From the NCBI GenBank assembly GCA_900544095.1, contig UQTV01000004.1, forward strand, positions 135,659 through 199,658: 64,000 nucleotides of DNA, written 5' to 3'. Shown here one piece after another: positions 50,236 through 59,260 of this stretch. The position numbers were made by a program, and so were the translations under genes. Each line of letters starts with the position of its first letter. Positions within the stretch are counted from its first letter, which is position 1. The notes under the pieces were generated by a model. That model had not been told where the DNA came from, ran no database searches, and saw nothing but the letters and a program-made list of their open reading frames with translations. This stretch comes from an uncultured Collinsella sp. (GTDB lineage: Bacteria; Actinomycetota; Coriobacteriia; Coriobacteriales; Coriobacteriaceae).

Positions 50236-51234
50236 CTAGCGCGCCATGGCGTCGCGGCCGGCCTCGACACGCTTGCGCTGGGCGGCGCGCTCCTCGCCGG
50301 TCAGACGCTCAAAGAGATGCCCGATAAACGAGGCGAGTATCTGCTGAAACAGCGTTCCGCACATGACGGGAAACACGACTTCGCCTGGAAAGTACTGTGT
50401 GGCGATGACGGCGCCCGAAGAGATGTTACGCATGCCGCAGGTAAAGCACATGGTAGTCGTCTCGCTATATGGCAGATGCAGCGCACGGGCGACCAGAAAA
50501 CCGACGACAAAGCCGCTGATGGCGAAGGTCAAAATAAAGAGGGCGACTTCCAGACGCATCGCGTTCATGTGCAGGACGTACTCGCTCATGGCGGTGGAGT
50601 TGGAGGCGATAATGCCCATCATCATGAACTTGCAGGCGGGCGAGAGCGCGGGGGAGAGCTTCTCGTGTCCCCATCCACGTGTGAGCTCGTTGATCACGAT
50701 GCCGAGCACGGCGGGGATGGCGATCATAAAGGCCATGTCCTGCATCATGCTCGGCACATCGATCGAGACGGTGGCACCCAGCAAGAGCTTCAGCGTGAGC
50801 GGAATCGTCACAGGCGAGATAACCGAGGACGTCAGGATGATGGTGAGCGCGAGCGGGCCGTTGCCGCCGAACATGCTAATCCACATAAAGGCAGTGACCG
50901 CCACGGGTACGCTGTACTTGAGCACGATGCCGCAGACAAGGTTGGGATTGGAGCCAAAGAACAGCGATCCCATGGCATAGGCTGCTATGGGAATAAGCAC
51001 CGCCGAGACGAGCAGCGCCAAAATCAGGTGCAGGGGACGGCGGAACACCTCAGCGACCTGGTGGAAGGTGTTGCTGAGCGCACCTTGGAACGTCATAAAG
51101 GCGAAGAGGGCGGGAACGATGGGCTTGAGTACGCCGATCTGCTGGGGAAAGAGCACGCCGAGCGTTACGCAAATCGGAACGATGACCTGCATATGCCCCG
51201 CGAGGAACTTTCCCAGTCCAACCCATTGCTTCAT
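50236..51234 (-). CDS. BASS-family (bile acid:sodium symporter-like) transporter
   Basis: A 332-aa membrane protein with about ten helices. ALFAFMTFQGALSNTF near residues 41-56 and the later FTCGMRNISSGAVIATQYFP near 268-287 match the BASS family, which carries organic anions with sodium. In gut bacteria such genes transport bile acids, pantothenate or keto acids; this cannot be distinguished here. ATG 51234 is preferred; the frame is open to 51294. The converging DUF4931 gene ends 30 nt away with no terminator between. Confidence 0.78.
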   Translation of the reverse strand: MKQWVGLGKFLAGHMQVIVPICVTLGVLFPQQIGVLKPIVPALFAFMTFQGALSNTFHQVAEVFRRPLHLILALLVSAVLIPIAAYAMGSLFFGSNPNLVCGIVLKYSVPVAVTAFMWISMFGGNGPLALTIILTSSVISPVTIPLTLKLLLGATVSIDVPSMMQDMAFMIAIPAVLGIVINELTRGWGHEKLSPALSPACKFMMMGIIASNSTAMSEYVLHMNAMRLEVALFILTFAISGFVVGFLVARALHLPYSETTTMCFTCGMRNISSGAVIATQYFPGEVVFPVMCGTLFQQILASFIGHLFERLTGEERAAQRKRVEAGRDAMAR

Positions 51235-51456
51235 ATGCCCCGTGACTCCCTTTATCCGCGAACTCGTTTGAATGGATATGCTAGACGCTCGCATGCGTCC
51301 GTGCGTCAGAAACGCTCGATTATTTCGAGGCTATTACCGGCCTCGTTTACCGAAACCAGGGCGTGCCGCGAGGCTCTGCGTCCGTGCCGCACGGTATAAT
51401 AAATCCGTTCAACAGATCTGCCTGCCGAAGCGGGCATACACAGAGGACTCATCGCT

Positions 51457-51522
51457 ATGAACCGTGAGAGGTATCGCGGCGACCTGCCCCTATCGGGGGT
51501 GGGCGCCTATGTCATCGCTTAA
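51457..51522 (+). other. Putative short upstream reading frame, 21 codons
   Basis: ATG 51457 has AGAGGA 9 nt upstream and encodes MNRERYRGDLPLSGVGAYVIA, ending at TAA 51520-51522 just after the recJ start at 51509 in another phase. This overlap could couple recJ translation to the upstream frame. It may instead be the original start of recJ moved by a frameshift. Confidence 0.3.
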
Positions 51523-54500
51523 GACGACGCATCGCTGGGCGGTCGCTCAGCAAAATCCCGAGCTCGAAAAGGAGCTTTCGGCTGGTCTGGGCATACCCGG
51601 GCTGGTGGCGCGCATTATGGTTGCGCACGGCATTACATCCATCGAGGAAGGCCAGCTGTTTTTGACGCCTTCGCTCGATCGCGACTGGGCGGACCCGCTT
51701 GTTATTCCGGGCATGGCGGTCGTCGCCGACCGCGTTGAGCGTGCTATTCGCAACCACGAGCGTATCGCCGTCTTTGGCGATTTTGACGTCGACGGCATTA
51801 CGTCGACTTGTCTGTTGACCGAGGCGCTACGTTCGTTTGGCGCCAACGTCACGCCGTTTATTCCGCACCGCTTTGACGAGGGCTACGGCCTGTCGCGTGC
51901 GGCGCTCGACCGCGTCAACGAGCTTGCTCAACCCAACCTGATTGTGACCGTCGATAACGGTATTGCTGCCAAGGAAGAGGTCTCCTACCTGGAGAGCCTG
52001 GGGATTGATTTGGTGGTCACGGACCATCACGAGCCGTCCGACCAGGTGCCGCAGGGCGTGCCCCTGACCGACCCCAAGCTCGAGGACGAGGGCCCCTCGC
52101 GCGAGCTTGCCGGTGCCGGTGTGGCGCTTAAGCTGGTACAGGTCCTGGGCGAGCGTTTGGGCAAGCCGTCGTATTGGCGTTCGCTGATAGAGGTCGCGGC
52201 GCTGGGCACCGTGTCCGACATGATGCCGCTCACGCCCGAGAATCGCGCACTGGTCGCCGAGGGCATCCAGCAGATGCGCGTGACGGCCCGCCCCGGTTAT
52301 ATCGCGCTTGCCGCACTTGCCAAGGCCGACCTTTCTACCATTACGGCCGACGGCCTGTCGTTTTCGCTCATCCCTCGTCTGAATGCTGCCGGCCGCATGG
52401 CTGATCCCAAGCTGGCGCTCGACCTGCTGCTTGCCCGCGACCCCATCGAAGCGAGCGCGCTTGCCGCCGAGCTCGAGGAAATCAATCGCCAACGCCGCGA
52501 GATCGAGGCCGAGCTTACGCGCGATGCCATGGCGAAGGTCGAGGAGACTTATGACGGCGGGCGCGCGATTGTCGTGGGCGGCGAAGGTTGGCACGAGGGC
52601 GTCAAGGGCATCGTGGCGAGCCGCCTGACCAACCGTTATCACGTGCCGGCGCTGCTGTTCTCGATCGAGGACGGTATCGCTCGCGGTTCGGGTCGCTCGG
52701 TGGGCAAAGTCAACCTGTTCGACGCCGTAGAACGCTGCTCCGACCTGCTGATTCGTCGCGGCGGGCATGCCGGTGCGGTGGGCGTGACCATCGAGGCATC
52801 CAAGCTCGATGAGTTCCGCCGTCGCCTTTCGGCCGTGCTATCGGAGCTTCCTGCCGATGACTTTGAGGACACTGACGAGGTTGCCGCCACCGTTGACCTC
52901 TCCGAGCTGAATATCGAGACCATCGAGCAGATTTCCCGTCTTGAGCCGTTTGGCCAGGGCAATAAGGTGCCGCTTCTGGCCGCCGAGGGCGTGACGATGT
53001 GCGATCGCGCCGTGGTGGGCAAAACCGGCGAGCACATGCGCTTTGTGGCGACCGATGGCGCCGCGAGCGTGCCGGCCATCATGTTCCGCGTGCCGCAGAT
53101 CGATAAACTCATCAATTGCGACAGTGCCGTCGACTTGGTGTTCGAGGCCGTGGCCGAACATTGGCAGGGACGTGTGAAGCCCAAGCTCATGATTAAAGAT
53201 GTCTTGGTGCGCGATACCGCGGCGCCCAATATCGACGATCCGGCATGTGAGCTTCGCCGCGGCGTGCAACCAGCGGATTCTGGCCTGCGCCTGGAGTCGC
53301 GTAAACGTGAGACGCTCGCCCAGCTTTCTTATACCGAGCTCACGCGCTCGCTTATCCATAGCTTTATCGGCTCGAACCAGCCGCATCGCGCGCAGGTCGA
53401 GGCACTCGACGCGCTCGCCGACCACCAGAGCGTCTTGGCCGTTATGGGGACGGGGCGCGGCAAGTCGCTCATCTTCCATGTGCACGCCGCGCGCGAGGCG
53501 GTCCTTCGTGGGCGGGCGAGCATCTTTGTCTATCCGCTGCGCGCGCTCGTTGCCGACCAGGCTTATCACCTCTCGTCGACGATGGCTGCGCTCGGCATTG
53601 GCGTGGGCGTGTTGACCGGCGAGACCGTGGAGGCAGCGCGCGATGACGTGTTTGCCGGCCTGGCTTCGGGCCGCACCGGCATCGTTCTCACGACGCCGGA
53701 GTTCCTGTCTATCCATCGCGATCGCTTTGCACGTTCTGGACGTATTGGCTTTGTCGTTATCGATGAGGCACACCATGCCGGTCTTGCCAAAGGCGGCGAC
53801 CGGAGCGCCTACCTCGACATGCCCGATATTCTCAAAGCCCTGGGCGATCCGGTCGTTATGGCGGCGACGGCCACCGCGACGGCTCCGGTCGTGGCGGAGC
53901 TTGCCCGCGTGTTGCCGATTACCCGTACGGTGGTCGACGAGACCGTGCGCGAGAACTTGCGGCTCGAGGACGACCGCGATCTTGCGAGCCGCGAAAACCG
54001 CCTGGTGTCAATCGTGGCGACGGGGGAGAAGACCGTCATCTACGTCAACTCGCGCGACCAGTCCGTGGCGCTTGCCAAGACGTTGCGCAAACGCGTGCCC
54101 GACTGCGCGACCCATATTGCGTTCTATAACGCCGGGCTTGCGCGCTCCGATCGCCGCCGTGTCGAGGAAGCGTTTCGCGACGGAAGCCTCAGTTGCATCG
54201 TTTCGACCTCTGCCTTCGGTGAGGGCGTCAACCTGCCCGATATCCGTCATGTCGTGCTCTACCACATGCCGTTTGGTGCGATTGAGTTTAACCAGATGAG
54301 TGGCCGTGCCGGCCGCGATGGACAGCCCGCCGTGATTCACCTGCTCTATTCGTCGCGTGACGCTCGTATTAATGAGCGCCTGCTCGATTGTTACGCGCCC
54401 GAGCGCGATGAGCTTGTCACTCTCTATCGAGCGCTGCAGACCATGTGGCGCTCCAACCGTGGCAAGACGGGGGACGATTCATTCTGCGCGAGCGATATCG

Positions 54501-54796
54501 ACATTGCGCAGATGTGTCTTGCCATCGATGCCCGCACGCCGGTCGACGAGCGCTCGGTGGAAAGCGGCCTGGGAATCTTCGAAGAACTCGGTTTCTGCCG
54601 CGTTTCGGGGTTTGACGATACGCGTCGCATCGCGATGGCGGAAAACCCCGGTCGCGTGCAATTAAGCAGGTCAATTCGCTATTTGGAGGGCTTGCGCTCG
54701 CGCATGGAGTTCACGGCTTTTCGGAGCTGGGCACTCGATTCGTGCGCTTCTGATATGCTAGCCAAAGTTAACCGCCCGATCGTACCGCGGGCCTAG
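51509..54796 (+). CDS. recJ: RecJ exonuclease fused to RecQ-like DEAD/DEAH helicase
   Basis: A 1095-aa fusion. The N-terminal about 560 residues are RecJ: DHH motifs VFGDFDVDG near 88, TVDNG near 147, VTDHHEP near 169, AALGTVSDMMPL near 229 and the DHHA1 signature GGEGWHEGVKGIVASRL near 353 with GGHAGAVG near 417. The C-terminal about 480 residues are a superfamily 2 helicase: MGTGRGKSLIFH near 645, DEAH near 750, ATATATAPV near 789 and SGRAGRDGQP near 930. A zinc-binding RecQ-Ct is not obvious. RecJ degrades 5'-ssDNA and RecQ unwinds it; here they are one chain. ATG 51509 has GGGGG about 10 nt upstream; GTG 51464 is in frame. relA follows after 15 nt. Confidence 0.88.
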   Translation: MSSLKTTHRWAVAQQNPELEKELSAGLGIPGLVARIMVAHGITSIEEGQLFLTPSLDRDWADPLVIPGMAVVADRVERAIRNHERIAVFGDFDVDGITSTCLLTEALRSFGANVTPFIPHRFDEGYGLSRAALDRVNELAQPNLIVTVDNGIAAKEEVSYLESLGIDLVVTDHHEPSDQVPQGVPLTDPKLEDEGPSRELAGAGVALKLVQVLGERLGKPSYWRSLIEVAALGTVSDMMPLTPENRALVAEGIQQMRVTARPGYIALAALAKADLSTITADGLSFSLIPRLNAAGRMADPKLALDLLLARDPIEASALAAELEEINRQRREIEAELTRDAMAKVEETYDGGRAIVVGGEGWHEGVKGIVASRLTNRYHVPALLFSIEDGIARGSGRSVGKVNLFDAVERCSDLLIRRGGHAGAVGVTIEASKLDEFRRRLSAVLSELPADDFEDTDEVAATVDLSELNIETIEQISRLEPFGQGNKVPLLAAEGVTMCDRAVVGKTGEHMRFVATDGAASVPAIMFRVPQIDKLINCDSAVDLVFEAVAEHWQGRVKPKLMIKDVLVRDTAAPNIDDPACELRRGVQPADSGLRLESRKRETLAQLSYTELTRSLIHSFIGSNQPHRAQVEALDALADHQSVLAVMGTGRGKSLIFHVHAAREAVLRGRASIFVYPLRALVADQAYHLSSTMAALGIGVGVLTGETVEAARDDVFAGLASGRTGIVLTTPEFLSIHRDRFARSGRIGFVVIDEAHHAGLAKGGDRSAYLDMPDILKALGDPVVMAATATATAPVVAELARVLPITRTVVDETVRENLRLEDDRDLASRENRLVSIVATGEKTVIYVNSRDQSVALAKTLRKRVPDCATHIAFYNAGLARSDRRRVEEAFRDGSLSCIVSTSAFGEGVNLPDIRHVVLYHMPFGAIEFNQMSGRAGRDGQPAVIHLLYSSRDARINERLLDCYAPERDELVTLYRALQTMWRSNRGKTGDDSFCASDIDIAQMCLAIDARTPVDERSVESGLGIFEELGFCRVSGFDDTRRIAMAENPGRVQLSRSIRYLEGLRSRMEFTAFRSWALDSCASDMLAKVNRPIVPRA

Positions 54797-54811
54797 GGGA
54801 AGGGGACCTCG

Positions 54812-57172
54812 ATGGACGCCGCAGCCCGTACCGCCCATGATTCCACCCTCCAGCCGTTTTCGGAGATGGAGCACTATAAACATGCCGATGAGCTGCCGCC
54901 CGAGATTATGGCGGACAGCTACGACAAGCTGGAGCGTCTGTGCCTCAAATATATGAACGAGGACGACTTCTCCAATGTGGAGCAGGCCTACTGCTTTGCT
55001 GCCGAGAAGCACTGCAACCAAAAGCGGCGCTCGGGTGAGATGTACATTAACCATCCCGTCGAGGTAGCTATCATTCTGGCTGACCTCAAGATGGACTGCG
55101 ATGTGGTGTGCGCCGCGTTGCTGCACGATACCGTCGAGGACACCGAGACCTCGCTTGCCGATGTTTCGGGTCTGTTTGGCGAAACCGTGGCAGGGCTCGT
55201 CGACGGCGTGACCAAGCTCACCAACATTGAAGTCGACAGCATGGACGAGAAGCAGGCGCTTACGCTGCGCAAGATGTTCCTCGCCATGTCCAAGGACATC
55301 CGCGTCATCATCGTCAAGCTCGCCGACCGCCTGCATAACATGCGCACGCTTGCCGCTCTGCGCGAGGACCGCCGCCTGTTTAAGGCACGCGAGACCATGG
55401 ACGTGTACGCGCCTTTGGCCGACCGCCTGGGCATGAGTTCAATCAAGTGGGAGCTCGAGGACCTGTCCTTTTTCTACTTGGAGCCCGATGCCTACCAGCG
55501 CATCGCGCGCATGGTATCCGAGTCGCGCGAGGTTCGCGAGCGTTATCTGGCCGAGACCATCAAGACGCTCACCGATGAGCTCAATCGCATTGGTCTTGAG
55601 GGCTTTCAGATCAACGGTCGTTCCAAGCACTATTGGTCCATCTATCAAAAGATGAAGCGCAAGGGCAAGGAGTTCTCCGAGATTTACGACCTGGTGGCGC
55701 TGCGCGTCATCACTCATTCGGTGCGCGATTGCTATTCCACGCTTGGTGCCGTGCATACCCTGTGGCATCCCATGCCCGGTCGTTTTAAAGACTATATCGC
55801 CATGCCCAAGGTCAATAACTACCAATCGCTTCACACGACGGTTATCGGCCCCACGGCCCGTCCGCTCGAGATTCAGATTCGAACCTACGAAATGCACGAG
55901 CAGGCCGAGTATGGCATCGCTGCCCACTGGCTGTATAAGAAGTCGGGCGGATCGTCTGCCTCCAAGACTAACGATGCGCAGCGTCTGGACGACCAGATCA
56001 ACTGGCTCAAGCACTCACTCGACTGGGCGGCGTCTGACGAGATCACCGATGCCAAGGAATACCTGCATTCGCTGAAGGTCGACTTGTTCGACCAGGAAAT
56101 TTTTGTCTTTACGCCCAAGGGCGAGGTCATGGCGCTTCGTGCCGGCTCTACACCGCTCGACTTTGCCTACGCCGTTCATACCGAGGTCGGTAACCACTGT
56201 GTCGGCGCCAAAATCAACGGTGCGGTGGCGCCGCTCACGCACGAGATCAAGACGGGTGACCGTGTCGAGATTCTGACTAACAAGAGCTCTAAGCCGTCGC
56301 GCGATTGGCTCAAGATCGTCAAGACACCTTCGGCCAAGTCAAAGATTCGCCGTTATTTCACCGCCGCGACCAAGGATGACGACGCTGCCGCCGGCCGCGA
56401 TATACTGGCCAAGGACCTGCGTAAGCGCGGGTATGGCATCTCTACGCCACGATCCACGCGTGCGCTCAACGCCGTGGCGGAGCAGTTTAACTTCAAGCAG
56501 CTCGAGGACCTTTTTGCAGCCGTTGGCGCGGGCAAGGTCGCCCCGCGCGCTGTGGGCAATAAGGTCGAGCAAATCTTGGACCCCAAGCCCGAGGAACAGC
56601 TCACCAAGGCCGAGGCTATCGCCGAGGTCGTAAAGCAGCCCGCTCGCGGCTCCAACCGCAAGCCGCAAAAGCGCGGTAAGAGCGCCAGTAACGGCATTAT
56701 CGTCAAGGGCGAGAGCAACAGCGGCCTGCTGGTCCGTCTGGCTCATTGCTGCAACCCCGTGACGGGCGACGACATCGTCGGCTTCATCACGCGCGGTCGT
56801 GGCGTTTCGGTGCATCGCGCCAACTGCCCCAACGTCAAGGGCCTTATGGAACATCCCGAGCGCATGATTGACGTAGAGTGGGATGGTGCTGCCGATACGC
56901 TTTTCCAGGTCGAGATTGTGGTCGAGTGCCTGGACCGCATGGGCCTGCTCAAGGACGTCACCATCGCCATTGGCGATGCAGGCGGCAATATTCTTTCCGC
57001 CGCCACGTCGACCAACCGCGAGGGTATTGCAACCTTGCGCTTTATGGTCGAGATCTCGGACGCGAGTGGTCTGGATCCGCTGCTGGCCTCTATCAGCAGC
57101 GTCGACTCGGTCTACGACGCGCGCCGCCTGATGCCCGGCGAGGGTGGAGCCCAGCTTAAGCGCCGCGTTTAG
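54812..57172 (+). CDS. relA: Bifunctional (p)ppGpp synthetase/hydrolase RelA/SpoT
   Basis: A 786-aa Rel protein. The HD hydrolase domain includes HPVEVAIILADL near residue 75 and LLHDTVEDT near 105. The synthetase domain has DLVALRVI near 296 and YIAMPKVNNYQSLHT near 328-342. A TGS domain (about 425-490), a helical region and a C-terminal ACT domain (about 700-780) follow. Intact HD residues suggest both synthesis and hydrolysis. AAGGGGA lies 7 nt before ATG 54812. It sits between recJ and an MBL hydrolase, an order also seen in Clostridia and other Gram-positives. Confidence 0.93.
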   Translation: MDAAARTAHDSTLQPFSEMEHYKHADELPPEIMADSYDKLERLCLKYMNEDDFSNVEQAYCFAAEKHCNQKRRSGEMYINHPVEVAIILADLKMDCDVVCAALLHDTVEDTETSLADVSGLFGETVAGLVDGVTKLTNIEVDSMDEKQALTLRKMFLAMSKDIRVIIVKLADRLHNMRTLAALREDRRLFKARETMDVYAPLADRLGMSSIKWELEDLSFFYLEPDAYQRIARMVSESREVRERYLAETIKTLTDELNRIGLEGFQINGRSKHYWSIYQKMKRKGKEFSEIYDLVALRVITHSVRDCYSTLGAVHTLWHPMPGRFKDYIAMPKVNNYQSLHTTVIGPTARPLEIQIRTYEMHEQAEYGIAAHWLYKKSGGSSASKTNDAQRLDDQINWLKHSLDWAASDEITDAKEYLHSLKVDLFDQEIFVFTPKGEVMALRAGSTPLDFAYAVHTEVGNHCVGAKINGAVAPLTHEIKTGDRVEILTNKSSKPSRDWLKIVKTPSAKSKIRRYFTAATKDDDAAAGRDILAKDLRKRGYGISTPRSTRALNAVAEQFNFKQLEDLFAAVGAGKVAPRAVGNKVEQILDPKPEEQLTKAEAIAEVVKQPARGSNRKPQKRGKSASNGIIVKGESNSGLLVRLAHCCNPVTGDDIVGFITRGRGVSVHRANCPNVKGLMEHPERMIDVEWDGAADTLFQVEIVVECLDRMGLLKDVTIAIGDAGGNILSAATSTNREGIATLRFMVEISDASGLDPLLASISSVDSVYDARRLMPGEGGAQLKRRV

Positions 57173-57208
57173 TCGCGACGAACGTGTCACATTATCGATA
57201 TTCGCTAC

Positions 57209-57236
57209 ACTCGAGGCATCGTTTGATGCCTCGAGT
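57209..57236. terminator. Hairpin between relA and MBL hydrolase genes
   Basis: ACTCGAGGCATC (57209-57220) pairs perfectly with GATGCCTCGAGT (57225-57236) around a GTTT loop. TCTATAG follows without a U-run. It may reduce read-through from relA. Confidence 0.55.
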
Positions 57237-57256
57237 TCTATAGAGAGGAGAGGGAC

Positions 57257-57940
57257 ATGAGTGCTGTGTCCTTGGATTTAACTCCCAAGGGATCGGTCGA
57301 GATTGAGACGCTCGTAAACGGTCCCATTCAGACCAATAGCTATGCTGTTATTTCGGACAATGAGTGCGTGATTATCGACCCCGCATGGGAAGGCGAGCGT
57401 TTGGTGGAGCATATTCGAGCCGAACATGCCGGTGTACGCGTGCTTGGCGCCGTATGCACTCATGGCCATGCCGATCATGTTGGTGGTGTTGCCGGCGTGC
57501 GAACCACCGTTGGCGAGGGCTGCCAGTATGAGCTGTGTGCCAAGGATGTGGCGGTGCCGCATGCGAACATCGAGGAACAGCGAGCTATGTGGGGCATTGA
57601 GACGCCTGACCCCGGGGAGCCGACGCGCCTGCTCGCCGAAGGCGATGCTATCGAGGTGGGCGATATCTGCCTGCAGGTGATCGAGACGCCAGGGCATACG
57701 CCGGGCGGGATCGTCTTGTTTGCTGCCACCGAGCAGGGGAACATTGCCTTTGTGGGCGACACACTATTCCCGGGCAGCCACGGCCGCACCGATCTTTCTG
57801 GAGGAGACGAGGCGGCGATTCTGCGCTCGCTCTCCAAGCTCGCCCGGCTTCTCCCGCCCGATACCGTTTGCCTAACCGGCCATGGCGATTCGACCACCAT
57901 GGCACGCGAGCTCATGCAGAACCCTTTCATGCAGGTGTAG
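57257..57940 (+). CDS. MBL-fold metallohydrolase (glyoxalase II-like)
   Basis: A 227-aa cytosolic metallo-beta-lactamase-fold protein. THGHADHVGG near residue 67 is the zinc-binding HxHxDH motif; TPGHTPGGI near 144 and the FVGDTLF Asp near 169 supply the other ligands, with GHGDSTT near 213. It resembles the YcbL/GloB group of hydroxyacylglutathione hydrolases. GAGAGGAGA lies 6 nt before ATG 57257. Confidence 0.85.
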   Translation: MSAVSLDLTPKGSVEIETLVNGPIQTNSYAVISDNECVIIDPAWEGERLVEHIRAEHAGVRVLGAVCTHGHADHVGGVAGVRTTVGEGCQYELCAKDVAVPHANIEEQRAMWGIETPDPGEPTRLLAEGDAIEVGDICLQVIETPGHTPGGIVLFAATEQGNIAFVGDTLFPGSHGRTDLSGGDEAAILRSLSKLARLLPPDTVCLTGHGDSTTMARELMQNPFMQV

Positions 57941-58135
57941 CTTTATAGTCAGCTCCTGAAGCACGAGAAGCGTCCAAACGTCAAGCTATTTTTCCCCAAC
58001 GGGTCGATTCCGTAGGGCAAACGGTCAAAAAAAGTCTGTTTGGACGATATTCGTGAACAAACGAACGTTTATGCTCGGGTACGCCGTGGTAAAATCTCAG
58101 GCGTTATCGGAGCAACCTTACAGGAGGTTTCTTTT
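57941..58135 (+). promoter_or_regulatory. Promoter and leader of the aldolase gene
   Basis: 195 nt. TAAAAT at 58090-58095 is a good -10; the best -35 (TTTATG at 58068) is weak. An inverted repeat CGTCCAAAC (57971-57979) / GTTTGGACG (58038-58046) lies upstream and may bind a regulator. AGGAGG stands 8 nt before the ATG. Confidence 0.45.
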
Positions 58136-59002
58136 ATGCTCGTCAACGCAGCAGACATGCTCAAGAAGGCCGAGGCCGGCAAGTACGCTCTCGGTGCCTT
58201 CAACACCAACAACCTCGAGTGGACCCTGGCTATTCTCCAGGCCGCCGAGGAGGCCAAGTCTCCGCTGATCCTTCAGTGCACCGCTGGTGCCGCTAAGTGG
58301 ATGGGCGGTTTCAAGGTCTGCGCCGACATGGTCAAGGCTGCCGTCGAGGCCACGGGCGTTACCGTTCCCGTCGCCCTTCACCTCGATCACGGTTCTTACG
58401 AGGACTGCTTCAAGTGCATCGAGGCCGGCTTCACGTCCATCATGTATGACGGCTCTCACGAGGAGACCTTCCAGCTTAACCTCGACCGCACCAAGGAGCT
58501 CGTTGAGCTTGCCCACTCCAAGGGCATGTCCATCGAGGCCGAGGTCGGCGGCATCGGCGGCACCGAGGACGGCGTGACCTCCAACGGCGAGCTCGCTGAC
58601 CCTGCTGAGTGCAAGCAGATTGCTGACCTGGGCGTCGACTTCCTCGCCTGCGGCATCGGCAACATCCACGGCGTGTATCCCGCCGACTGGGCTGGCCTTT
58701 CCTTCGAGCGTCTGGGCGAGATCAAGGCTCAGACCGGCGACCTGCCCCTCGTTCTGCACGGTGGTACCGGCATCCCCGAGGATCAGATCAAGAAGGCCAT
58801 CTCCCTGGGCATCTCCAAGATCAACGTCAACACCGACCTGCAGCTCGTCTTCGCCAAGGGCGTCCGCGAGTACATCGAGGCTGGCAAGGATCAGCAGGGC
58901 AAGGGCTTTGATCCCCGCAAGCTCCTCAAGCCTGGTCGCGACAACATCGTTGCCCGCACCAAGGAGCTCATGGAGGAGTTTGGCTCCGTCAACAAGGCGT
59001 AA
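58136..59002 (+). CDS. fba: Class II fructose-bisphosphate aldolase
   Basis: A 288-aa zinc-dependent aldolase of glycolysis. FNTNNLEWTLAILQAAEEAKSP near the N-terminus, HLDHG near residue 80 (zinc ligand and catalytic Asp), EVGGIGGTEDG near 135-147 and HGGTGI near 207 are family motifs. It cleaves fructose-1,6-bisphosphate, though tagatose-bisphosphate aldolases look similar. Codon use is strongly biased to the preferred set (GAG, AAG, GGC), a sign of high expression. A 94-nt hairpin follows. Confidence 0.9.
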   Translation: MLVNAADMLKKAEAGKYALGAFNTNNLEWTLAILQAAEEAKSPLILQCTAGAAKWMGGFKVCADMVKAAVEATGVTVPVALHLDHGSYEDCFKCIEAGFTSIMYDGSHEETFQLNLDRTKELVELAHSKGMSIEAEVGGIGGTEDGVTSNGELADPAECKQIADLGVDFLACGIGNIHGVYPADWAGLSFERLGEIKAQTGDLPLVLHGGTGIPEDQIKKAISLGISKINVNTDLQLVFAKGVREYIEAGKDQQGKGFDPRKLLKPGRDNIVARTKELMEEFGSVNKA

Positions 59003-59024
59003 GTAGCGGTTTAACTTTCCCGCC

Positions 59025-59118
59025 GGAGGCCCCGTTTCCCCTACGCTGTTTCCCTCGCGCTCACCTGGCTTCGCCAGAAGTCGCGCGACGGAATCAGCTC
59101 CGGGGAAACGGGGCCTCC
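59025..59118. repeat. 94-nt nearly fully paired hairpin after fba
   Basis: Outer arms GGAGGCCCCGTTTCCCC (59025-59041) and GGGGAAACGGGGCCTCC (59102-59118) are exact complements. Inside, GCTGTTTCC pairs with GGAATCAGC (one mismatch), TCGCGC with GCGCGA and CTGGC with GCCAG around a TTC loop. It is far longer than a normal terminator and could be a repeated palindromic element that also terminates fba. TTCGTTT follows. Confidence 0.6.
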
Positions 59119-59260
59119 TTCGTTTAACGCCGCAGGGTTACTGGGCTGAATTCATTTTTTATAGGCACCGTTTATCAGTGTTGGGGGCTCCTTAATTGGG
59201 GCTTTCTTTTTTATCTCGCTACAATGGGCTTCAAGCGTTCTAGTGACTTGGAGTTTTGGT

